Below, piece after piece: positions 1-5,206 of a stretch of 5,206 bases of DNA. Position 1 is the first letter of the stretch. Every line of letters starts with the position of its first letter. Position numbers and translations under genes: made by a program. Source of the stretch: Desulfobacterales bacterium C00003060 (lineage in GTDB: Bacteria; Desulfobacterota; Desulfobacteria; Desulfobacterales; C00003060); contig MAXP01000307.1 of assembly GCA_001751085.1 (NCBI GenBank), forward strand, positions 2,782 to 7,987, in the 5' to 3' direction. The notes under the pieces were generated by a model. The model saw nothing but the letters and a program-made list of their open reading frames with translations, was not told where the DNA came from and did not search any database.

Positions 1-35
1 TTGCTCTTGATGCTCATGACTCACCGAGAAAACCG

Positions 36-59
36 CCATTTATGACCTTCCGAGGTATA
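36..59 (-). repeat. Left copy of a 24-bp inverted repeat (outward-facing, part of a possible dispersed element)
   Basis: Read on the - strand, this stretch starts TATACCTCG and ends AAATGG. It matches 5113-5136 on the + strand at 21 of 24 positions by eye. On the - strand it lies inside a 26-codon frame (ATG at 99-101, TGA at 21-23) that encodes YTSEGHKW here. The right copy encodes YTSKGHKW in the equivalent frame. Weaker similarity extends inward (CCGG followed by a TTC-rich stretch). The two copies are probably diverged members of one dispersed family; whether it was ever translated is unknown. Confidence 0.55.
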
Positions 60-136
60 GACGACTCCAAGACTTAAGAATATCCGGCATCCTGCATTCA
101 TCGGTTTACACTTTTCAGGGATGGGGGGGCTGGCTT

Positions 137-155
137 GAACCGTGAACCTGGAACC
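137..155 (+). repeat. Three GAACC units with 7-bp period
   Basis: GAACC occurs at 137, 144 and 151, exactly seven bases apart, with variable two-base spacers. This is a short tandem heptamer run lying 47 bp upstream of the AsmA start codon. It also contains the GTG at 142 that opens the longest version of the downstream frame, which argues against that GTG being the real start. Its function is unknown; it may be a remnant of intergenic repeat expansion. Confidence 0.6.
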
Positions 156-181
156 GCTCCCTTTAGGTATAGGGGCTCGGC

Positions 182-192
182 AAAGAAAGGGG
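182..192 (+). promoter_or_regulatory. Ribosome binding site for the AsmA-family gene
   Basis: A purine-rich AAAGAAAGGGG run ends nine bases before the ATG at 202, a normal Shine-Dalgarno spacing. It supports the ATG over the in-frame GTG at 142, which has no comparable site and sits in a repeat. Confidence 0.6.
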
Positions 193-201
193 AACCGTAT
201 C

Positions 202-2007
202 ATGGGAAAACTGAGCAAGATACTCGTCATACTTCTTGTGTTGATTGGTGTAGTGCTGATTGGGCTGACACTTTTTGTACATGTCTATCTGACCGAAGAC
301 CGTGTGAAGGCCCTGGTAATTCCCCGGGCGGAAAAGGCCCTGGGCAGAACTGTCCTGATAGGTGGAATCGACGCCGGCCTTTTCAGTGGCATCACTGTGA
401 AAGATTTTACAGTCAAGGAAATGGACGGTCATACTGATTTTGTTAGTACAAAAGAATTTGTGCTGCGCTATGACCTCTTACCTCTGCTCCAGAAAAGGAT
501 AGTGGTAAGCAGAATAGACCTTGATGCCCCGTACGTACGGATACTTCGCGACAAGGACGGGCACTTTAATTTCGAGACGCTGGCAGTGTTAGCCAAGGCT
601 GAACCCGAAAAGCAGGTACCTGAGGACACCGGAAAACCTGCTGCATCAGGCGCCCTTCCCCTGGCCCTCACCGTGAACAAGGTAACTATTAATAAGGCGC
701 AGTTCGTTGTCCGCGATGAGCTCAGGGAGATTCCCGACACAGACATAAAGGCCGACCTCAATCTCTCTCTGGACATCGGTCGAGATCCGGCATCCCTGCG
801 ATATCGAGGAGACCTGTGTTTTGAGGCAGTTGCCGAATATGGAAAACTCGAGCCCCATATTTCCGGAAAGAGCGATTTCGATCAGGACCGGCTCGGCTAC
901 ACAGTGGACGTCAGCCTGGAAAAGGAGCAGGTCCGCCTCAGCGGAGAGGTAAAAAACTATGCAAAGGTGCCTGACATCCGGCTGGATGTAATAAGCGATG
1001 CCATTAATGTTGACCATCTACTGGCCCTTGCAGCAGGTCTGCCCGAGGCATCTCAAAAAGGGGGAAAAGGGCTTTCTAAAGACGAAAAGACAATCTCCCC
1101 CACTGCCCCTGCAGCAGCTTTGCCCCCTGGTCTCAAGGCTGCAGGAGAAGTCAAGATTGGGCAGACCCTGTACAAAGGGCTTGTAGTGAAGGACTTGCTG
1201 CTGCAATACAGTCTTGATAATGGTATCTTAACTGTGAAGGATCTCTCTACCAAGGTGGCTGATGGGCAGGTGTGCAGCAAAATAAAAGTGGATCTTAACA
1301 AGCCTGGTCTGGCATACGATGGACAGTTGGATGTGGAGTCCGTTAAGGTAGAGCGGCTGCTGGCATCCCTGGCGCCCGGCGTCAAGGACATGATCTCCGG
1401 TGCATTGCAGTCCCATCTGACCTTTTGCGGAGCCGGTACTGAATGGCCCAAACTCCGCGACGTCCTTATTGTTGACGGCACATACGGCCTTTATGACGGG
1501 CGGGTAAGTAATACTCCGGTAACCCTGGCAGTAGCCAAACTCCTTGGGCTTGATGAACTTAACAATCTCTCCTTTGAAAGCCTCGATGGTTCACTGCATA
1601 TTGTCAAGGGACAGGTGGCTCTCAAGACCCGGATGACCGGCAAGGATGTCAATGCTCAAGCCAAGGGGAACGTTGGTCTTGACGGCAAGCTGGATCTACC
1701 GGTCAGCTTGCGTTTTTCCCCCGAGTTGAGTGAAAAGCTCAAAAGGCGTGCTTCAATGGCCAAATACCTTGTGGATGAAACAGGTGAGGCAGAGATACGC
1801 CTAAAACTTGCCGGCACTGTGACACGTCCGTACCCCACACTGGATACAGCAGGGGTGCAGGAACAGGTAAAAGAGACTGTTCGCAAAGAGGCCCTAAAGG
1901 CACTCGGAAAGGCCCTTTCAGGGGAAAAGAAGGGCAAGGAAGGGGGGGATAAGGATTCCAAATCAGACGCAGCAAACGAATTAATAAAGGGCATCTTTGG
2001 ACAATGA
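202..2007 (+). CDS. AsmA family protein, inner-membrane anchored periplasmic protein
   Basis: The product is a 601-residue protein. Residues about 7-29 are a strongly hydrophobic segment after a short basic N-terminus (MGKLSK), giving one inner-membrane anchor with the rest in the periplasm. The AsmA N-terminal signature follows: a conserved ALGR motif (46-49), then IDAGLFSGITVKDF (56-69), and the DAPYVRILRDKDGHFNFETL block (108-127). A lysine-, alanine- and proline-rich linker (about 281-310) separates this from an AsmA-like C-terminal region (about 311-545) of alternating beta-type repeats, including GTYGLYDGRVSNTP (426-439). The tail (about 551-601) is charged and lysine-rich. In the family, members such as AsmA, TamB and YhdP are linked to outer-membrane assembly and phospholipid transport, probably as bridge-like lipid carriers; that role here is inferred. 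The start was set at the ATG with a good ribosome binding site. A GTG at 142 would add 20 residues before the anchor. The gene stands alone and converges on the radical SAM gene. Confidence 0.9.
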   Translation: MGKLSKILVILLVLIGVVLIGLTLFVHVYLTEDRVKALVIPRAEKALGRTVLIGGIDAGLFSGITVKDFTVKEMDGHTDFVSTKEFVLRYDLLPLLQKRIVVSRIDLDAPYVRILRDKDGHFNFETLAVLAKAEPEKQVPEDTGKPAASGALPLALTVNKVTINKAQFVVRDELREIPDTDIKADLNLSLDIGRDPASLRYRGDLCFEAVAEYGKLEPHISGKSDFDQDRLGYTVDVSLEKEQVRLSGEVKNYAKVPDIRLDVISDAINVDHLLALAAGLPEASQKGGKGLSKDEKTISPTAPAAALPPGLKAAGEVKIGQTLYKGLVVKDLLLQYSLDNGILTVKDLSTKVADGQVCSKIKVDLNKPGLAYDGQLDVESVKVERLLASLAPGVKDMISGALQSHLTFCGAGTEWPKLRDVLIVDGTYGLYDGRVSNTPVTLAVAKLLGLDELNNLSFESLDGSLHIVKGQVALKTRMTGKDVNAQAKGNVGLDGKLDLPVSLRFSPELSEKLKRRASMAKYLVDETGEAEIRLKLAGTVTRPYPTLDTAGVQEQVKETVRKEALKALGKALSGEKKGKEGGDKDSKSDAANELIKGIFGQ

Positions 2008-2238
2008 AACCCCCAGTTTTCCGGAAATCCAGTGCATTGCATCCGTGGCATTTTTTGGAACCAGTAATTGGGTAACTGGGGTCGGGGCAGGCTAATGAAA
2101 AACACGACGGGAAGATCCCTGAATCCAAATCATTCGCTCCAAGTATGGAGGAAATAAAGACCGCAAAGGGTATTCCTGCCAACTCGCAATGCTCTTCTGT
2201 AATATGAGTCCATCGTTCATCTATTTTGGCGAGTATCC
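2008..2238. other. Convergent intergenic spacer, no convincing gene
   Basis: This is the spacer between two converging genes, so transcripts from both sides should end here. No GC-rich hairpin followed by a clean T-run is obvious on either strand. A six-T run at 2051-2056 lacks a strong stem directly before it. Besides the fold-back at 2011-2081 there is a weaker 6-bp inverted pair, ACTCGC (2182-2187) and GCGAGT (2229-2234), just past the stop of the - strand gene. Short open frames are present but have no ribosome binding site. Confidence 0.6.
2011..2081. terminator. Possible fold-back, weak terminator candidate after the AsmA gene
   Basis: CCCCAGTT (2011-2018) and AACTGGGG (2074-2081) are perfect 8-bp inverted copies 55 bases apart, starting four bases after the AsmA stop codon. 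TTCC (2019-2022) and GGAA (2057-2060) could extend the pairing inside. A competing small hairpin, CCAGT (2061-2065) with ACTGG (2075-2079), uses the same right arm. The long loop and lack of a following T-run make this a weak terminator call; it could be chance. Confidence 0.25.
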
Positions 2239-4737
2239 CTATCCCTTAAGCACGATGGCCAGTTTCAAGGCATCTTCAGAGAGGTCAAATATCTGACCAA
2301 GCACATCCGTTGGCCTAACGGCGTGTCCTGCGTGCACTTCGAGGGTCATGTCCGCTGTCTTTGGGGACAGGAGCACCAGATTTTTTACAAGAGGTCTCAG
2401 ATCAATCGTCTTGGGTCGGCCTTTTCGATTTCTCTTTGTTAACGGCCATGTTTTTTTCTCCAAAAAAGCCCTGAGTTTTGATTGGAAAAAGACACCTTGT
2501 TTAAGGGTCACGCTGTAGGGAACCAGCTTGGGCACAGTCCCCGGTGTCCGCTGACGAGCCTTGCTGCAAGCAGTTATTGTAAGCCCATTTGGAAGCTCCT
2601 CATTCACACGCTCAACCACGGTTCCGGGGGCTACACCCAGCGGCACATCTACGAAAAACAGCTCCTCCAAGCTCTCAGTGCCGACAGGAAGGGCATATTC
2701 AAAAGAGACCTTTGGGGCAGGGTGAAACCCCTCGGTGAATCTCAATGGGATTCGTGCCCGCCTGAAGGCTCGGATGAAGATTTTTACCAGCTCCAGGTGC
2801 CCAAAATACTTGGCCTGCCCGCGCTTGGCATAGGCAACCTGAAGTTTCATATATACAACGCCTTGAGATCTGCTGTCAGGGCGGTCCGCAACTTTCAAGC
2901 AGTCTTCAGCTCGAAAAATGACTGGTTTTATGGTTTGCATGTCGCAAACCCCGCACAAGTTACATTCCCCATCCCGGCAGTCTCGAGTTTCACCCTCCTC
3001 AAGGGCCTTCTCCCACTCGCTCTTCTGAAAGTCCTTGGAAACACCGCAGTCAATGTGATCCCAAGGCAGGGGTTCTGATAGGTCACGTAGGCGCGTTGTG
3101 TACAGGTCAACATCCACAGCACAGGCCTCAATCGCCTCCAGCCATCGTCTGTGTTGAAACTGGTCGCTCCAGCCATCAAAGCGGCACCCCAAACGGTAGG
3201 CCTCCACCAACAACCGGCTCAATCGCCTATCGCCCCTGGCCCAGAGCCCCTCAAGGATACTCATCTCAGGTGTATGCCACTTGAATTGAATCCCACCGCC
3301 CTTCAATTTGCCTCGAAGCGTGTAAATCCTATCCCTGCTTTCTTCCAGTGAGATCTGCGGGCACCACTGAAATGGAGTGTGGGCCTTTGGGATAAAGGTG
3401 GAAACACTCGCAGTGATACGCCCCTTTTGCCCTCTTGCCAGACAACTCCGCTTAAGCCGCTTTACCAGCGCAGCAATGCCATCCAAGTCGGCTTCGGTCT
3501 CCGTGGGAAGACCTATCATGAAATACAGCTTGATGAGCTGCCATCCCAGCCCGAAGGCATTCCGGACGGTCTCCTCCAGTCCCTCCTCAGTGACAGTCTT
3601 GTTGATCACTCTACGCAGCCGCTCACTTCCGGCCTCCGGCGCCACAGTAAAGCCGGTCTTTCGTACCCGCTTGATTTGTTCCATCAGTTCTGCGGTAAGA
3701 CTCCCAACCCTGAGCGATGGGAGTGAGAGTGCAATCCTTTCCGGCGCCAATTGGCTCATGAGCCCCTCAACGAGCACCTGGATCGCACCGTAGTCACCTG
3801 TGCTGAGAGATAGCAGCGAGATGTCCTCGTAGCCTGTGTTGGCCAGGGCCTGCTCTGCCAGGGAAAGGACCGTATCAGGTGCACGTTCCCGCACGGGGCG
3901 ATAGATCATCCCCGCCTGGCAAAAACGGCACCCCCTTGTGCAACCCCGGCAGATCTCAAGACTCAGGCGGTCGTGGATCGGTTTTCCAAATGGAATCACG
4001 GGGCGCACCGGAAAAGGAACCTGGTTAAGATCTGAAACCACAGCCTTCCTGACGGTTCTGTATTCAGAAAAAACAGGTCTCACGACCGGAAGCCCCATGG
4101 AGTCTACATCTCTCCGAAAGAATGAAGGAACATAAACCCCTTGCAGACTCGACCACATCTTGAGAAGCGCTTCGCGATCTGCCCCGCAATCCTTCCATGC
4201 CAGCCAGGTATCTGCCAGTTCAAGCACCACCAACTCGCCATCCCCAACGACCATGGCATCAAAGAAATCGGACAAAGGCTCCGGATTGAACGTACACGGA
4301 CCACCTGCAATCACAAGGGGGTGTGATTCGTCACGGTCCCGGGCATAAAAAGGTATGCCGGACAGATCTAACATAGTCAAAATATTTGTAAAATTAAGTT
4401 CATAGAGGAGGCTGAAACCCACAATATCAAAATCCGAAAGCGGCACGCCACTCTCAAGCAAACAGAGTGGAATCCTCCCGGCCCGCAACCTTGCCTCAAG
4501 GTCCTGGCCCGGGGCAAAGACCCTTTCTGCCGCAATGGCCTGCCGGGCATTTAAAACATTATAGAGAATCTGGATACCGAGGTGGCTCATCCCTATCTCG
4601 TAGAGATCCGGGAAGGCCAGCGCAAAGCGGAGCTGGACCTTCTCGGGGTCCTTTCGAACGGCATTGATCTCTCTGCCCAGATAGTGGCTTGGGTGCTGCA
4701 CCAAGGGCAAGATCTCCTGCAGGGATTGACTGGACAT
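2239..4737 (-). CDS. TIGR03960-type radical SAM protein fused to a C-terminal DUF2344 (TIGR03936) domain
   Basis: The product has 832 residues. Residues 1 to about 250 form the N-terminal domain typical of this family (FPDLYEIGMSHLGIQ at 42-56, AGGPCTFNPEPLSDFFDA at 144-161). It resembles a B12-binding fold, but I see no DxHxxG cobalamin motif. The radical SAM core follows with CTRGCRFC (266-273), giving the CX3CX2C ligands C266, C270 and C273 for a 4Fe-4S cluster, plus an extra C263. A second cysteine group (C587, C592, C595, C598) lies just before the DUF2344 domain (about 630-825), marked by YFGHLELVKIFIRAFRRA (644-661) and FTEGFHPAPKVSF (667-679). In many bacteria the two halves are separate neighbouring genes; here they are one continuous frame. 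The reaction is unknown; the families are often found near ribonuclease G and ribosomal protein genes, which are not visible here. The start is well fixed: an in-frame TAA lies two codons upstream (4741-4743), with a weak AGGT site at 4743-4746. The protein is probably cytoplasmic. Confidence 0.93.
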   Translation of the reverse strand: MSSQSLQEILPLVQHPSHYLGREINAVRKDPEKVQLRFALAFPDLYEIGMSHLGIQILYNVLNARQAIAAERVFAPGQDLEARLRAGRIPLCLLESGVPLSDFDIVGFSLLYELNFTNILTMLDLSGIPFYARDRDESHPLVIAGGPCTFNPEPLSDFFDAMVVGDGELVVLELADTWLAWKDCGADREALLKMWSSLQGVYVPSFFRRDVDSMGLPVVRPVFSEYRTVRKAVVSDLNQVPFPVRPVIPFGKPIHDRLSLEICRGCTRGCRFCQAGMIYRPVRERAPDTVLSLAEQALANTGYEDISLLSLSTGDYGAIQVLVEGLMSQLAPERIALSLPSLRVGSLTAELMEQIKRVRKTGFTVAPEAGSERLRRVINKTVTEEGLEETVRNAFGLGWQLIKLYFMIGLPTETEADLDGIAALVKRLKRSCLARGQKGRITASVSTFIPKAHTPFQWCPQISLEESRDRIYTLRGKLKGGGIQFKWHTPEMSILEGLWARGDRRLSRLLVEAYRLGCRFDGWSDQFQHRRWLEAIEACAVDVDLYTTRLRDLSEPLPWDHIDCGVSKDFQKSEWEKALEEGETRDCRDGECNLCGVCDMQTIKPVIFRAEDCLKVADRPDSRSQGVVYMKLQVAYAKRGQAKYFGHLELVKIFIRAFRRARIPLRFTEGFHPAPKVSFEYALPVGTESLEELFFVDVPLGVAPGTVVERVNEELPNGLTITACSKARQRTPGTVPKLVPYSVTLKQGVFFQSKLRAFLEKKTWPLTKRNRKGRPKTIDLRPLVKNLVLLSPKTADMTLEVHAGHAVRPTDVLGQIFDLSEDALKLAIVLKG

Positions 4738-4776
4738 GATTTACCTGTTATTTGTTAAAAGTATTTGGCCTCTGCG

Positions 4777-4808
4777 GTTGGCCCGTTGCCCGGTTAGCCC
4801 GTTGATCT
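4777..4808 (-). repeat. Octamer-period repeat cluster A (four units)
   Basis: GTT recurs at 4777, 4785, 4793 and 4801, exactly eight bases apart, each followed by a C/G-rich half. On the - strand the units read CAACGGGC, TAACCGGG, CAACGGGC and so on, consensus NAACSGGN. It lies about 40 bp upstream of the radical SAM start codon. The same octamer appears on the same strand at 4862-4885 and on the opposite strand at 4997-5036. Confidence 0.6.
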
Positions 4809-4911
4809 TCTCAAACGCAAGTTGTAGAATTTCAAGGCTTGAAGGAAGAATCCCCGTATGTCTTCGGTAACCCGCTGGCCGGTTGATCTTTTGAAATGAG
4901 TTGCGAGTTGT
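4801..4911 (-). repeat. Approximate direct repeat, about 81-bp spacing (4801-4825 and 4882-4911)
   Basis: Both copies begin on the + strand with the identical nonamer GTTGATCTT (4801-4809, 4882-4890) and end with GCAAGTTGT (4817-4825) or GCGAGTTGT (4903-4911). The right copy carries about five extra bases in the middle. Each copy adjoins an octamer cluster, so the duplicated unit may include both parts. The 56 bases between the copies show no evident repeat. Confidence 0.5.
4862..4885 (-). repeat. Octamer-period repeat cluster B (about three degenerate units)
   Basis: On the - strand the stretch reads CAACCGGC, CAGCGGGT, TACCGAAG in consecutive octamers. It keeps the phase of cluster A but is more diverged. 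It is the octamer part of the second copy of the 81-bp-spaced direct repeat. Confidence 0.45.
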
Positions 4912-4996
4912 GCAAGCTCAAATCCTCAGTACTGAAGGAGATCTTGTTGCTTCCTTTGGGCTTTGAGGTTGTTTGCCACCAAGCATTTTGTTTGTC

Positions 4997-5036
4997 CAAC
5001 CGGTGAACCGGACAACGGGTGTACGGTTTAACCAAA
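4997..5036 (+). repeat. Octamer-period repeat cluster C (four to five units, inverted relative to A and B)
   Basis: On the + strand consecutive octamers start at 4997, 5005, 5013, 5021 and 5029: CAACCGGT, GAACCGGA, CAACGGGT, then two more degenerate units ending in TAACC. The consensus equals that of cluster A read on the other strand. CAACGGG (5013-5019) could pair with CCCGTTG in cluster A, and CAACCGG (4997-5003) with CCGGTTG in cluster B (4879-4885), so the clusters could fold into a long-range stem. Confidence 0.6.
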
Positions 5037-5112
5037 TGTTTACTGTTGAACAGCTTCATCTTTCTACTCAACTGTTTGACGAACCGGCATCTCAGAGTTC
5101 TTTGCGCATGCA

Positions 5113-5136
5113 TATACCTCGAAAGGCCACAAATGG
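5113..5136 (+). repeat. Right copy of the 24-bp inverted repeat (outward-facing)
   Basis: The sequence starts TATACCTCG and ends AAATGG, matching the reverse complement of 36-59 at 21 of 24 positions. In the matching frame (open 5080-5157, TGA at 5155-5157) it encodes YTSKGHKW against YTSEGHKW on the left; two of the three base differences are silent. There is no start codon in that frame on this side, so the copy is unlikely to be a working gene. Confidence 0.55.
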
Positions 5137-5206
5137 GGATGGTTCCCTGATCCGTGATATGCGAAGCAGTTATTTGTGGGCAATGATGACAGTTTTGGGT
5201 CCAGAT

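Larger units (their letters stand above)
4738..5206. other. Repeat-rich intergenic region upstream of the radical SAM gene
   Basis: These 469 bases hold no gene I can support. The content is short repeats: octamer-period clusters at 4777-4808, 4862-4885 and 4997-5036, an approximate direct repeat (4801-4825 and 4882-4911), a 7-bp doublet GAGTTGC/GAGTTGT (4898-4911), and the right copy of the 24-bp repeat at 5113-5136. The AT-rich stretch at 4741-4765 just before the radical SAM start may hold its promoter, but no clear -35/-10 pair can be assigned. A + strand frame running open to the window end from about 5080 has no stop, but it is too short to judge. Confidence 0.6.

Noticed and set aside
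142..201. GTG at 142 as start of the AsmA gene, adding 20 residues
   Set aside because: It sits inside the GAACC heptamer run, has no ribosome binding site, and would place a hydrophilic stretch before the membrane anchor. The ATG at 202 has a good site.
1942..1948. Seven-G tract in the AsmA gene (another at 123-129) as a phase-variation site
   Set aside because: Seven bases is short for contingency slippage, and a slip here would change only the charged C-terminal tail. Two tracts of this length are not surprising.
2076..2201. + strand open frame in the convergent spacer, with ATG at 2144 (MEEIKTAKGIP...)
   Set aside because: Only about 18 codons from its ATG and no known family. The longer frame has no start codon upstream.
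2848..2850. Internal ATG as a separate start for the DUF2344 half
   Set aside because: The frame is uninterrupted through the junction and there is no ribosome binding site before this ATG; a fusion is the simpler reading.
4802..4930. A second - strand frame of about 42 codons in the same region, rich in ordinary-looking codons
   Set aside because: It begins directly after a stop codon with no ATG or GTG start and overlaps the duplicated repeat block. It could be a relic but cannot be supported.
4832..5113. A 93-codon - strand open frame starting at 5113
   Set aside because: It runs across octamer cluster B, octamer cluster C and the 7-bp doublet, has no recognisable domain, and its composition looks like translated intergenic repeat. 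No convincing ribosome binding site.

Overview
The window carries two full-length protein genes in convergent orientation, flanked and separated by intergenic DNA rich in short repeats. An AsmA-family envelope protein lies on the + strand (202-2007). A radical SAM protein fused to a DUF2344 domain lies on the - strand (2239-4737). Both protein families and the moderate base composition suit a Gram-negative bacterium. The AsmA architecture (one N-terminal membrane anchor, long periplasmic part, lysine-rich tail) and the fused radical SAM/DUF2344 protein suggest a member of the Desulfobacterota (former Deltaproteobacteria). That placement is inferred from gene type; there is no rRNA or marker gene here.

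Layout: 1-201 is the upstream region of the AsmA gene. It holds one copy of a 24-bp repeat (36-59), a run of three GAACC heptamers (137-155) and a ribosome binding site just before the ATG at 202. 2008-2238 is the convergent spacer, with weak fold-back sequences and no convincing gene. 4738-5206 lies upstream of the radical SAM gene. I see no gene in it, but it contains three clusters of an 8-bp-period repeat, an approximate direct repeat at about 81-bp spacing, and a second, inverted copy of the 24-bp repeat (5113-5136).

The two genes do not form an operon and nothing visible links their functions. The AsmA protein probably acts at the inner membrane and periplasm, in a family tied to outer-membrane lipid homeostasis. 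The radical SAM protein is cytoplasmic and belongs to a widespread family of unknown reaction. No defence system, CRISPR array, transposase, tRNA or rRNA is visible.

The observations most worth a second look are the inverted 24-bp repeat near the two ends of the window, whose base differences are mostly silent in one reading frame; the octamer-period repeats in the upstream intergenic region; and the second cysteine cluster in the radical SAM protein.
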